Below, one piece after another: positions 1-8,545 of a stretch of DNA of 64,000 bases. The position numbers and the translations under genes are program-made. Under the pieces are notes generated by a model that saw nothing but the letters and a program-made list of their open reading frames with translations, searched no databases and was not told the DNA's origin. How positions within the stretch are numbered: position 1 is the first letter of the stretch; the number at the start of each line of letters is the position of its first letter. This stretch comes from Oscillochloris sp. (GTDB lineage: Bacteria > Chloroflexota > Chloroflexia > Chloroflexales > Chloroflexaceae), in contig JAAUQO010000004.1 of assembly GCA_012032775.1 (NCBI GenBank), forward strand, positions 1 through 64,000, written 5' to 3'.

Positions 1-730
1 GTTCGCCATCGTGGCCATAAATTTTGCGGCGTTGGCGGGCTTTGCCGCGTACACCGCGCAGGTCGGTCATTGTGCCGCGCAACGCCAACCCCTCGTGAAG
101 TACGTCCCGCGCCTGCGCCAGTAACCGCTCGATCTCAGCCGGTTCAAGGGAATTGGCCGCGCGATGCGGGTTGATCTGCGCTTCCCACAAACTCTCGTCT
201 ACATCGCGATTGCCAAGGCCGGCGACGATCTGCTGATTCACCAGGATCGGCTTCAGGACGCCACGTCTGCGCGCCAGAATTGCCTGAAGCGCCGCAGGGG
301 TGAAGGCCGGGTCGAGTAGTTCGGGGCCAAGCGTATCGATCTTGAGCCGCTTCGTCAGATCGACAGGCTCGCCGAGGGCAACGCGAGCGAAGCCTTTGCG
401 ATCACGCAATTGCAAATCCTCGGCCCCTTCCAGGGCCAATGTCAGCATGGTAATTGGATCGGGCGCAGTGTCGGCCGGCACCAGATCAAGCGTGCCGTGC
501 AGCATCATATGGAAGGTCAGCAACTGATCGCCTTCAAGCGGGCAGAGCAGATATTTGGCCCGGCGCTGCGCCCCCAGAATGCGCCGCTCGATCAGTTGTT
601 CAACAAAAAGTTCGGGCGCCGGAAAGCGCACCGCCGCCGGCTGCCACACGGCTGCGCCGAGAATACGCCGCCCGACCACCAGTTCGCGCATGTCGGCGGC
701 CAGGATTTCGACTTCGGGAAGCTCGGCCAT
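1..730 (-). CDS. MutM/Fpg-family DNA glycosylase, partial, Pro2 replaced by Ala
   Basis: Formamidopyrimidine-DNA glycosylase family, which excises oxidised purines and cuts the abasic site. The N-terminus reads MAELPEVE where the family has MPELPEVE; a lysine at residue 59 (RRAKYLL) matches the family beta-hairpin Lys, and the GLGN..V.ESL segment matches the helix-two-turn-helix region. The C-terminal zinc finger lies beyond the left window edge, so the gene is partial. The ATG lies one base beyond the cytochrome stop, so it is probably translated from the nadE-cytochrome operon. The odd feature is Ala2: the N-terminal Pro is the family's catalytic nucleophile, so lyase chemistry may be lost or altered. 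Confidence 0.85.
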   Translation of the reverse strand, partial: MAELPEVEILAADMRELVVGRRILGAAVWQPAAVRFPAPELFVEQLIERRILGAQRRAKYLLCPLEGDQLLTFHMMLHGTLDLVPADTAPDPITMLTLALEGAEDLQLRDRKGFARVALGEPVDLTKRLKIDTLGPELLDPAFTPAALQAILARRRGVLKPILVNQQIVAGLGNRDVDESLWEAQINPHRAANSLEPAEIERLLAQARDVLHEGLALRGTMTDLRGVRGKARQRRKIYGHDGE

Positions 731-731
731 A

Positions 732-1103
732 CTAATCCGCAGCAAGCATATACTGTACCAGCGCGTCGATCTGGGCCGGCGCAAGGCTCTGGCCGTAGGT
801 GGCAGGCATCAGGCCGGCCTGGTACCCCGGCGCGATCTCGGCATTCGGGTTCACAATCCCCTGGCGCAACCAGGCAGCCGGATCGGCCTGAACTTCGGCC
901 CGGCCCATGATCATCGCCAGGGTTGGCCCGGTTACCGCCGGCGCTTGCGGCGAGCGACTGTGGCAACCGACGCAGTAGATCGTATACACACGCGCGCCGT
1001 CAACCGGGCCGGACGGCGCAGCACTGCAACCGATTAATACCAGCAAAACCAGCACAAACAAATAGTGGTGTCGGTGGCGGAAACAGAACTTCGATCGCAA
1101 CAT
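732..1103 (-). CDS. small cytochrome c lipoprotein
   Basis: A 123-residue exported protein. A basic start and hydrophobic stretch are followed by a lipobox ending LIGC at about residue 26, which predicts lipid anchoring. A single CVGCH haem c motif sits near residue 45, and a distal methionine (GLMPATYG) could be the sixth ligand, as in mono-haem class I cytochromes. The likely role is electron transfer at the outer face of the membrane; the partner is not visible here. It lies 20 bases after nadE and one base before the Fpg-like gene, all on one strand, so the three are probably co-transcribed. Confidence 0.85.
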   Translation of the reverse strand: MLRSKFCFRHRHHYLFVLVLLVLIGCSAAPSGPVDGARVYTIYCVGCHSRSPQAPAVTGPTLAMIMGRAEVQADPAAWLRQGIVNPNAEIAPGYQAGLMPATYGQSLAPAQIDALVQYMLAAD

Positions 1104-1123
1104 GGAGCGGTTTTTACACCTTG

Positions 1124-3181
1124 CTAGACTTCTTCCAACGAACGCAACTCTTCCAACCAGACCGTCGCCACTGCATCACTCGGCGCCCGCCAGTCGCCCC
1201 GCGGCGAGAGCGAGCCGCCCGATCCGACTTTCGGACCGTTCGGCATCGCCGAGCGCTTGAACTGGCTGGTCTGGAAGAAGCGAAACAGGAACTCCTTCAG
1301 CCAATGCCGGATTGTGGGCAGATCATAGTCAATCTGTCGGGCAGCCGGCATGCCCTCCGGCCATGCGCCGCGCCCTGCATCACTCCAGGCATGGTAACTC
1401 AGGAATGCGACTTTACTGGGTCGAAAGCCATAACGGGTGGTGTAATAAAGGTTAAAATCCTGCAACGGATATGGCCCGATTTTGGCTTCGGTATATTGGG
1501 CAGGCTCGCTAGCATTGCCTTCGCCGGCCGGCACCAGTTCCGGCGAGATTTCGGTATCGAGGATGCTTTGCAAGATCTGATTGGCGTGATCAGGAAATTG
1601 ATCGCTGCGGATCACCCAGCGAATCAGGCTCTGGATCAGGGTTTTCGGCAGCGAGGCATTTACGTTATAGTGCGACATCTGATCGCCGACGCCGTAGGTA
1701 GCCCAGCCGAGCGCCATTTCACTCAGATCGCCGGTGCCGAGTACCAGCGCATTGTGGTGATTGGCCAATCTGAACAGGTGCGAGGCCCGTTCGCCGGCCT
1801 GGACATTCTCGAATGTGACATCGTAGACCGCTTTGCCTGCGGCGTAGGGATGCCCGATGTCGTGCAGCATTTGCGTGGCCGAGGGCCGAATGTCGATCTC
1901 GGCGGCACGTACGCCAAGTGCCTCCATCAGGGCGTGGGCGTTGGTGCGGGTGCGGTCGCTGGTGGCAAAGCCGGGCATGGTGTAGGCCAGAATATTCGTG
2001 CGCGGCAATCCAAGCCGATCCATGGTTTTTGCCGCCACAATCAACGCCTGCGTGCTGTCGAGCCCGCCTGAAACACCGATCACCACATTGTTGATGCCGG
2101 AGGATGTGAGCCGCTGCATCAGGCCATGAACCTGGATGTTGTAGGCCTCGAAACAGCGCTCGTCGCGGGTGGCCGGATCGTTCGGCACAAATGGAAACCT
2201 TTCCACCACCCGCTCAAACCCAATATCCGTCGGCGGCGGATCGAGCCGGAAATCGATCCGGCGCATCGTCTGCAGGCGGGCACGCTGCTCGCCGACACTA
2301 TCGCCGTAACTGGTCTGGCGCATGCGATCCTGGCGCAGCCGTTCCAGATCGACATCGGCCAGAATCAGTTGTTCGTCGCCGGCGAAACGCTGCGACTCGG
2401 TCAAACACTCGCCGTTCTCATAAATCAATGCGTGGCCGTCCCATGCCAGATCGGTGGTACTCTCGCCAAATCCGGCGGCCGAATACAGGTACGCGGCAAT
2501 ACAACGGGCCGACTGCGCGGCACAGAGTGCCCGGCGATAGTCGGCCTTCCCAATCGTGATATTCGAGGCCGACAGGTTGCAAAGCACGGTTGCGCCGGCC
2601 ATGGCCGCATAGGTGCTGGGCGGGATCGGTGTCCAGACATCCTCGCAGATCTCGACATGGAGCGCGAGATCGGGCAGATCAGCGGCGCGATAGATCAGAT
2701 TCGTCCCAAACGGCACATCTGCGCCAAAGAGTTCGATCTGATCGCTGATCGCCTCCCGAGCGGCCGAGAACTGCCGGGCCTCATAGAATTCGCGATAATT
2801 CGGCAGATAACTCTTCGGCGTCACCCCGAGAATACGCCCGCCCTGAATCGCGACGGCGCAATTGAAGAGCCGATGCTCGTGACGCAACGGCGCGCCGGCT
2901 AAGATCACCGGCCGCAGATTGAGACTGGCGGCGACGATCGCTTGCAGTCCGGCTAATACCGCATCGAGCAATGCGTCTTGCTGAAAGAGATCGTCGTTGC
3001 TGTAAGCCGAAAGGCCAAGTTCGGGCAAGAGCAGCAACGCCGCGCCGCGCTGATCGGCCCGCTCGGCGATCGCAATCGTGCGGGCGGCATTAAAAGCCGG
3101 ATCGGCGATTCGCACCGCCGGCACACCTACGGCTACGCGGGCGAAACCGTGGCGGTAGATCGAAAAGAACGAAGCGCTCAT
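1124..3181 (-). CDS. nadE: glutamine-dependent NAD+ synthetase
   Basis: Makes NAD+ from deamido-NAD+, ATP and glutamine in the cytoplasm. The N-terminal half is a nitrilase-type glutaminase with the Glu (PELGLSA), Lys ([13 protein letters not shown]) and Cys (VEICEDVW) catalytic positions. The C-terminal half is an N-type ATP pyrophosphatase with the SGGLDS loop. At 685 residues it has the length of two-domain NadE enzymes. I start it at the ATG at 3181, preceded by GGAGGAAGG, rather than at upstream codons. A good promoter lies just upstream (3222-3249). First gene of a probable three-gene operon. Confidence 0.95.
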   Translation of the reverse strand: MSASFFSIYRHGFARVAVGVPAVRIADPAFNAARTIAIAERADQRGAALLLLPELGLSAYSNDDLFQQDALLDAVLAGLQAIVAASLNLRPVILAGAPLRHEHRLFNCAVAIQGGRILGVTPKSYLPNYREFYEARQFSAAREAISDQIELFGADVPFGTNLIYRAADLPDLALHVEICEDVWTPIPPSTYAAMAGATVLCNLSASNITIGKADYRRALCAAQSARCIAAYLYSAAGFGESTTDLAWDGHALIYENGECLTESQRFAGDEQLILADVDLERLRQDRMRQTSYGDSVGEQRARLQTMRRIDFRLDPPPTDIGFERVVERFPFVPNDPATRDERCFEAYNIQVHGLMQRLTSSGINNVVIGVSGGLDSTQALIVAAKTMDRLGLPRTNILAYTMPGFATSDRTRTNAHALMEALGVRAAEIDIRPSATQMLHDIGHPYAAGKAVYDVTFENVQAGERASHLFRLANHHNALVLGTGDLSEMALGWATYGVGDQMSHYNVNASLPKTLIQSLIRWVIRSDQFPDHANQILQSILDTEISPELVPAGEGNASEPAQYTEAKIGPYPLQDFNLYYTTRYGFRPSKVAFLSYHAWSDAGRGAWPEGMPAARQIDYDLPTIRHWLKEFLFRFFQTSQFKRSAMPNGPKVGSGGSLSPRGDWRAPSDAVATVWLEELRSLEEV

Positions 3182-3221
3182 TGAATTCCTTCCTCCGCTT
3201 CGCAAAACATAAGATAGTGTC

Positions 3222-3249
3222 ATTATAGCACTATTTCGCGCTCAGACAA
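3222..3249 (-). promoter_or_regulatory. sigma70-type promoter of nadE
   Basis: On the minus strand TTGTCT and TATAAT are separated by 16 bases. The -10 box lies about 40 bases before the nadE start codon. Assigned from sequence match only. Confidence 0.6.
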
Positions 3250-3294
3250 GTTTGTTCGGTGCAGGGTGTTACAACGGCATTGGATCACGAGAAA

Positions 3295-3353
3295 AAGATC
3301 GATGCCTGACACCCTGGTTGGCAATCAACCATCAGGTATCAGGCATCGATCTT
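3295..3353. repeat. long inverted repeat between nadE and the SRAP gene
   Basis: A stem of about 19 bases built on AAGATCGATGCCTGA and its complement, with about 20 bases between the arms. It lies downstream of the SRAP stop and upstream of nadE, so it could end SRAP transcription, although no clear T-run follows on the minus strand. A TGCAGC-rich stretch follows up to 3416. Confidence 0.5.
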
Positions 3354-3416
3354 GAAGCATCGATGTGGCAGCATTGGAACGCATTGCAGCCATGCTGCAT
3401 TCCAACTGCTGCCTTT

Positions 3417-4082
3417 TCACACTCCTGCCGGCGCGATCAACTCCGGCCCGTTGTTACGCACCTGATTCACGGCCTTACTCACCATGTACGACTGCATCCG
3501 ATCGGCCGGAAACGGCTTGATCAAATCCGCTACTGCCGCCGCATCATCGAGTTCAGGCGCGAGCCAACGGACATAATCGTCGGGCGCTACAATCACCGGC
3601 ATACGATCATGCACCGGATGCACCAGTTCGTTTGCCGAGGTTGTAATGATCGTACAGCTTTCAACCGGGCCATCGGGGCCACGCCACTGTTCCCAAAGGC
3701 CGGCGAAGGCGAAGGGCGTACCATCGGCCATCTGAAAATAGATCGGCTGTTTGCCCTCCGCCGTGGCCTGCCACTCATAGAAGCCGTCGGCGGGGATGAG
3801 ACAGCGGCGGCGACGCATGGCATGTTTGAAGGCCGGCTTTTCGGCCACAGTTTCGCCGCGGGCGTTGATCATACGGGCGCCGATCGCAGCATCTTTCGCC
3901 CAGCCCGGAATCAAGCCCCAGCGCAGCAGCGCCAAATCGCGGCGCTGCTCGGCGGCACGAACCACCGCCACCGACTGAGTTGGCGCAATATTGTAGCGCG
4001 GCGCAAGGGTTGGGGTTGTGGGCAAGGCAAACTGTTGTTGGGCCTGCTCGCCGCTGATCGCAAGCGTATAACGTCCACACAT
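3417..4082 (-). CDS. SOS response-associated peptidase (SRAP; YedK/HMCES family)
   Basis: HMCES/YedK proteins crosslink to abasic sites in single-stranded DNA through their N-terminal cysteine and so shield them. The sequence starts MCGRYTL, so Cys2 becomes the N-terminus after Met removal. The conserved Asn (INARGE), the DGFYEW Glu and the HDRMP His of the active site are all present. The length (221 residues) is normal for the family. It lies two genes from the Fpg-like gene, but a promoter and repeat separate them, so this is loose proximity rather than an operon. Confidence 0.95.
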   Translation of the reverse strand: MCGRYTLAISGEQAQQQFALPTTPTLAPRYNIAPTQSVAVVRAAEQRRDLALLRWGLIPGWAKDAAIGARMINARGETVAEKPAFKHAMRRRRCLIPADGFYEWQATAEGKQPIYFQMADGTPFAFAGLWEQWRGPDGPVESCTIITTSANELVHPVHDRMPVIVAPDDYVRWLAPELDDAAAVADLIKPFPADRMQSYMVSKAVNQVRNNGPELIAPAGV

Positions 4083-4105
4083 ATGTTCTTGATCCCTGGA
4101 ACAAA

Positions 4106-4146
4106 GACACCCTGTTGCGAAGGCAAAATCGCCGCAACAGGGTGTC
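4106..4146 (-). terminator. hairpin terminator after the 4157-4597 gene
   Basis: A perfect 14-bp stem (GACACCCTGTTGCG and its complement) with a 13-base loop, placed directly after the stop of the upstream minus-strand gene and before the SRAP start. No strong U-tract is visible. Confidence 0.6.
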
Positions 4147-4156
4147 GAACTTGCTA

Positions 4157-4597
4157 CTACTTCTCGTCGGGATCGAGGCGGGTGGTTTCGCCGGTTGCGG
4201 GAGGGATGTCGCCGGAAGGAGCGCTGCTGGGCGGAGTGTCGGCACTGCTGCGCTGAATAAAGGCGCTAAGTTGGTCGTTCAACTGGGTGATACCACGAGT
4301 CAATGCCTCGCGAAAATCCTGCGCAGCCTTGCTTTCGCGGGCGCGATCGACCGCGTGAGTGCCACGCTCGGCAAGATCCTGAAACCGCGGATCCTCCTGC
4401 AACGACTTGACGGCCGACTGCATCTGAGTACTGATCTCACGCATTCCGGCGGCGATATCGTCGCGCACCTGTCGGGCACGATCACTTTCCAGGGCCGTAC
4501 GCAACGCCTGCTCGATCTGCTGGCCGAGTTCACGCAACTCCTGACCCAGATCGGTCTGCTGCGGATTCGGCCCTTTCGGATCTTCCGGCTGGCTCAT
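4157..4597 (-). CDS. unknown soluble helical protein
   Basis: A 146-residue protein I do not recognise. The middle (about residues 15-110) is predicted to be amphipathic helix rich in Gln, Glu, Arg and Ala; the tail is Pro/Ser/Thr-rich and disordered-looking. There is no signal peptide and no Cys. I start at the ATG at 4597, preceded by AAAGGAG, rather than the TTG two codons earlier. The overall look resembles small chloroflexal helical proteins linked to stress or membrane association, but no function can be assigned. It stands alone between a terminator and the GT2 gene. Confidence 0.7.
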   Translation of the reverse strand: MSQPEDPKGPNPQQTDLGQELRELGQQIEQALRTALESDRARQVRDDIAAGMREISTQMQSAVKSLQEDPRFQDLAERGTHAVDRARESKAAQDFREALTRGITQLNDQLSAFIQRSSADTPPSSAPSGDIPPATGETTRLDPDEK

Positions 4598-4711
4598 AAC
4601 CAATGCTCCTTTCTCAACCTTGTCGCAGAGCGCAAAACGGTGCGCTCATTCCGCCGATACGACGAACGATCGCGCCCGGATGTTGCGATTCGTCGTGCCC
4701 GGTGACACGTT

Positions 4712-5448
4712 TTAATCATCCCGTGAACCGGGCAACCAGCGGCGCAACAACCAGATTCCACCGAGCACCGCCAGCATCACGCCGCCGAAAGCAGCCCGTC
4801 GTTGCGGCAGGGGATTATACTCTTCCGAACCTGAAAGCGCGCCGATAGCATCAGCCGGATCGCTCGGGGTTATAGCGATCTGCGCCACGTGCATTCCGGC
4901 GGCGGCGGCGGCGGCATAAAGCTGGCCATGTACCAGTTGCGGCTCGGGCTGTTCCGGGAAGAGCGCAATCAACTCGCTCTTGAACAAGCCGAGGCGTAGG
5001 GCCGGATCGTGGAGCGACAGACCGATCTTGCGCCGGGCGGAGCGAGCTGAAAGATCGGCGCGCAAACTGCGGGGCGCGCCGTCCGATAGGCCAGCGCAAC
5101 TGCGTGATTCTGCATTGCGGCGTGCAACTGGGGCAAAGCCCGAGCTGCGGCAACACCATCATCATCGATCGCGAATAGTAACTCACTGCGGGCAACGCTC
5201 CAGGCATCGCGCATGGCATAGGCATAGCTGCGGGCCGCCGAATGATGCAACACCAGCACCGACTCGTGGCGGGCAACCAGGCGATCGGTGGTCTCGACCA
5301 GTTGCCGGTCGTCGCTACACGTAACCAGGATCAATTCATAATCATCGCTGATACGAGCGGCCGCCGCTAAAAGCAAATTGATCGCCGCAGCCAGACGAGG
5401 TGGATTACGCCGCAAGATCAGGGCGATAGATAGGCTTTGTGCGATCAC
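4712..5448 (-). pseudogene. GT2-like glycosyltransferase, single-base frameshift
   Basis: The N-terminal part (from the GTG at 5448, with AAGGAG eight bases upstream) has a Rossmann-like GT-A start and an AIDDDG segment at the place of the DxD metal motif. Reading then shifts at about 5085, and the second frame continues with an LFKSEL..LVHGQLYAAAAAAGM segment and a C-terminal transmembrane helix with a basic tail (GIWLLRRWLPGSRDD), as in dolichyl-phosphate mannosyltransferase-like enzymes. One added base restores a single protein of about 246 residues. Probably a sequence error, so the gene may be intact; it would transfer a sugar to a lipid carrier at the membrane. Confidence 0.65.
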
Positions 5449-5511
5449 AGTGAGAACTCCTTCATACCAGATCACAATCGCCGCCCAGCGGCAGCACAGC
5501 ATATGCGTGTG

Positions 5512-5976
5512 TCAGGTGATTGTGTTTGCTGAAACGATCACTGGTTGCATGCGAACCAGTCTGCTCACAAAAGTATAGCATACCCATCTTGCAACAGCTT
5601 CACGCAAACAGGCGCCGGCTCGAAAGACGTACTTCTCGGCACCGATCGCAAAGGTCATCCCATCGATATAACGCTTCTCGGTGCCGGTGAAATAGTTGTC
5701 GAAGGTGAAAGCGCGGGCATCAACCAGCAGCGGCGTGCCCAACTCCGCCGGGCGAGTCGGATCGCTGAGCAGGCTGCCGCAGATCGTCAACACGATGTTG
5801 GCGCTGTTTATCGAGTGCTCGGCGAAATAGAAGGCGTTCGCCGCGCCGGTGCGCAGGTTCACCACCCAGGCCAGCATACGCCCATCGGTCAGGTTCAGGT
5901 AACCATTGAACTCGACGGCACTCAAGGCATCGCCGCTGGCGCCGCTCGAACCCGAGCCAAGCACCCATGTGGGCAA
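5512..5976 (-). CDS. unrecognised ORF, possibly a remnant
   Basis: An open frame of about 154 codons with no good start: the only early start is TTG at 5976, with a stop eight codons before it, and no ribosome binding site. The translated text (for example FNGYLNLTDGRMLAWVVN and DGMTFAIGAEKYVF) looks protein-like and beta-rich, so it could be the end of a secreted protein whose front is lost. It lies between two glycosyltransferase genes on the same strand. Function unknown; it may not be a gene. Confidence 0.35.
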   Translation of the reverse strand: MPTWVLGSGSSGASGDALSAVEFNGYLNLTDGRMLAWVVNLRTGAANAFYFAEHSINSANIVLTICGSLLSDPTRPAELGTPLLVDARAFTFDNYFTGTEKRYIDGMTFAIGAEKYVFRAGACLREAVARWVCYTFVSRLVRMQPVIVSANTIT

Positions 5977-6010
5977 CTTGGCACCATCATTTTACGTTGA
6001 TCCAGCCGGT

Positions 6011-8452
6011 TCAGATAAATTTTTGTTCATCTAAACCGCCCTTACGGCCAGCGATAGGTTTGTCCGGGGGCAAGCCGCAACGACTCATACCCAGGCGACC
6101 TAAGCCGATCGGCGCGGTTGTGCCGGGTGCTCGCTCCAGGCGTGCGTCGTCCGTCCATTGGACGATCCAGCCGTTCCGCGATAGTTCACCACTCAGCGCC
6201 GAACCGAAAGCGCCATAGTGCTCAGGCGCGCCATGAAATGCCGGACAGAGCGCATCGCCGGCCGGTGCAGCGTTTTCGCATCGGGCGCCGCGCACGGTTT
6301 CAGCCAGGTACATGCGCCGGCCCAACGCCCGCATCACCACGTTGCCATTGCGCAATTCCAGACAGGTGCGTTCGAAACACTGCAAGCGGCCCCATTCGAA
6401 CGGCACTAATGGCGTCAGGGGGTAACCGGCGCGATCGACTCCGCCAAATTCGGCCCAGGCCCGCATCAGGCGCGCCGGCACAAAATGCCCGGTTTCGCCG
6501 AGCAGCATGCCACCGGCCGGCTGCACCACGATCTCCGCCAGGGGCTGCGGCGCACTGTCGGCGACGGCGACATGCAGGCTGTACCGCCCGGCCGGCAGAT
6601 CGGCGGGCAGTGCCAGTGGCTGCATGTGCTGGATCGCCCGATCATGCGGCCAGTGCGCAGGCGGGAATACGCCATACAGCAGCGGGCGCTCGCTCTCGGC
6701 CCGCACCTCGCCCGACCCATCGCGCAGACTGATATGCACAGGTGGAGTTGCGGTTTCGGCCCCTGGCGCCAACCACTCCAATGTGAGCGTCAGCAACTCG
6801 CCCGGCTCATACCCATCGGCGAGCGGAGCCACCAATCGATAGCCGTCCAGGCGCAGACCCACTGCGGGAAATGGCAGATCGCGCTCCCTACGCAGCCCCG
6901 CCGCCACCGGTCGAAACAGATCAAGCGTGCCATAGGCGCCGTCCTGCGCATAACGCCGCTGCAACAGCACAATCATCTCCGGGGTCAGCCAGTTGCCCAG
7001 GTAGTCGATCGTGGCCAGGGGCAACTCGCCGTTGGCCAACTCGGCCAGCAACCCGGTCTGGTCGGCAAGTCCCTGATCGAACAACTGCCGGGCCTCGAAA
7101 ACCTGGATGCGCGACGTGACTCCGGCGGCGGCGGCGACTCCGGGTAGATCGCTGAACAACAGCGGCCCCGCCGCCTGCACTTCGCTATTGAGTGCAGCGC
7201 CGACTCGGGCGAGTGCCGCGAGCAGATCGGCCTCACGGGCGGCATCGTCCCAAACTCCGTATCTGCCGATCGCGATCTGGGGCGGGCTCGGCTCGATCAA
7301 GCCGGCCGGGCGCAAGCGCTCAGTATCCCAGAGCGGCGGATAGTAGATCATCGAGGCGGCCACAAGTGCAGCGAACGCCGTTACTCTCAGTTCAAATTCG
7401 GGATGCTGCGTTTTGGGTTCTGCGTGCTGCATGCTGTAGGCTGCATTCCCTACACCCAAGGCAATCAACCAGATCAACCCGGCGTATAGTTCAAGGAAGT
7501 AGTTGCTGTAGGCGCCGACCTTGCCCACTCCGACGGCGGTAACAAGCCCCAAACCGCTGTAGAGCAAGGCCGGCAACAGGCGCTCGATCGCCTGCCGTTG
7601 CAGCCAGATCACAAGCAGCGCCGCAGCAAGCAGCGGCCAGCGCAAGCGAAGTTGCTGGGTCCAGAATCCTTGCGCCAACGCGAATTCCCAGCGATTGGCA
7701 TTGGCCGCCACCACATGCAGGGCAAACCAGCCGTCGCTGGCCACTTGCAATAGCCCAAACAGGCCGCCGCCAAGGGCCAGGGCCGCAATCAGCGCCGCAA
7801 ACTGGCGGATAACGCCCATACGCTCGCCGGCCGCGCTGCGCCACCATTGCCAGAACAGCCAGAGCAGCGCCGTGCCGGGTGCGGCGATCAGCGACGGCTT
7901 GACGTATAAACCGGCCACCAACAACAATCCGCCGGCGAACGCAATCCCGATCCGCCCGTGCCGGTTGTGGAGCAGCAACAACAAGCCCCACAGTCCAAAG
8001 GCGATCCCGAGCAGATCGACCCGCATCAGCGCGGCCCACTCACGCACCACCGGCACACTCAGCAGCAACAAGGCCGCAATCCAGACACCATAGCTCCGGC
8101 GTCCACCTGCCAGCAAGCCGATCGCGGCAACGCAGCCGAGCGCGCCCAACAACGACAGCAACCTGCCGGCAACCAGCACCGAGCCGAGTGGAATCGAGAG
8201 CCAGGCGGTCAGCAACAGGTAAAGCGGCGGATAGTTGATGATCAGATACGGCGGCTGCGCGGGATCGGCATAGAGTTGCGGGATCGGCGTTCCACTGCGT
8301 AACTGCTCCACCTGGGCCAGCAACGGGCCTTCGCCGTAATCGAGCGGATAGGGATGGGCGAGCATCAGGCGGGCGTGATCGGCGAAATACCAGAGGTACA
8401 GCGCCAACAAGCACGCCGCGAACAACAAGCTTCCTCGGCTCAGCAGTTTCAT
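6011..8452 (-). CDS. multi-pass membrane glycosyltransferase (GT39/GT83-like) with LGFP-like tail
   Basis: About 813 residues. The first half has some ten hydrophobic segments of the ArnT/PMT-type GT-C fold, including an acidic DYGEGP motif in the first outer loop, where such enzymes hold their catalytic Asp/Glu. They move a sugar from a polyprenyl-phosphate donor outside the membrane. The second half is soluble. It ends in a module reading GHFVPARLMRAWAEFGG, then AGYPLTP, then CFERTCLEL, the same plan as the surface modules at 21.2 and 54.7 kb. Residues near the middle (SMQHAEPKTQHPE) are encoded by a seven-base repeat tract. Start at ATG 8452; no strong ribosome binding site. Confidence 0.8.
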   Translation of the reverse strand: MKLLSRGSLLFAACLLALYLWYFADHARLMLAHPYPLDYGEGPLLAQVEQLRSGTPIPQLYADPAQPPYLIINYPPLYLLLTAWLSIPLGSVLVAGRLLSLLGALGCVAAIGLLAGGRRSYGVWIAALLLLSVPVVREWAALMRVDLLGIAFGLWGLLLLLHNRHGRIGIAFAGGLLLVAGLYVKPSLIAAPGTALLWLFWQWWRSAAGERMGVIRQFAALIAALALGGGLFGLLQVASDGWFALHVVAANANRWEFALAQGFWTQQLRLRWPLLAAALLVIWLQRQAIERLLPALLYSGLGLVTAVGVGKVGAYSNYFLELYAGLIWLIALGVGNAAYSMQHAEPKTQHPEFELRVTAFAALVAASMIYYPPLWDTERLRPAGLIEPSPPQIAIGRYGVWDDAAREADLLAALARVGAALNSEVQAAGPLLFSDLPGVAAAAGVTSRIQVFEARQLFDQGLADQTGLLAELANGELPLATIDYLGNWLTPEMIVLLQRRYAQDGAYGTLDLFRPVAAGLRRERDLPFPAVGLRLDGYRLVAPLADGYEPGELLTLTLEWLAPGAETATPPVHISLRDGSGEVRAESERPLLYGVFPPAHWPHDRAIQHMQPLALPADLPAGRYSLHVAVADSAPQPLAEIVVQPAGGMLLGETGHFVPARLMRAWAEFGGVDRAGYPLTPLVPFEWGRLQCFERTCLELRNGNVVMRALGRRMYLAETVRGARCENAAPAGDALCPAFHGAPEHYGAFGSALSGELSRNGWIVQWTDDARLERAPGTTAPIGLGRLGMSRCGLPPDKPIAGRKGGLDEQKFI
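7421..7448. repeat. four tandem seven-base units inside a coding region
   Basis: TGCGTGC, TGCATGC, TGTAGGC and TGCATTC follow one another. The tract lies inside the glycosyltransferase gene and adds a low-complexity peptide in a membrane-loop region. The same unit occurs at 23469-23496. Confidence 0.7.
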
Positions 8453-8545
8453 GAAAAGTATAGAAGTTAGCGGGTAACCATTCAATTGCCCACGCAACAA
8501 TGCGCCATTATATCAAGAGCATTGCGCAATTTCGCATTCCGCATT

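Noticed and set aside
2126-2902. Long plus-strand frame opposite nadE
   Set aside because: It overlaps a gene with complete catalytic motifs and has no ribosome binding site.
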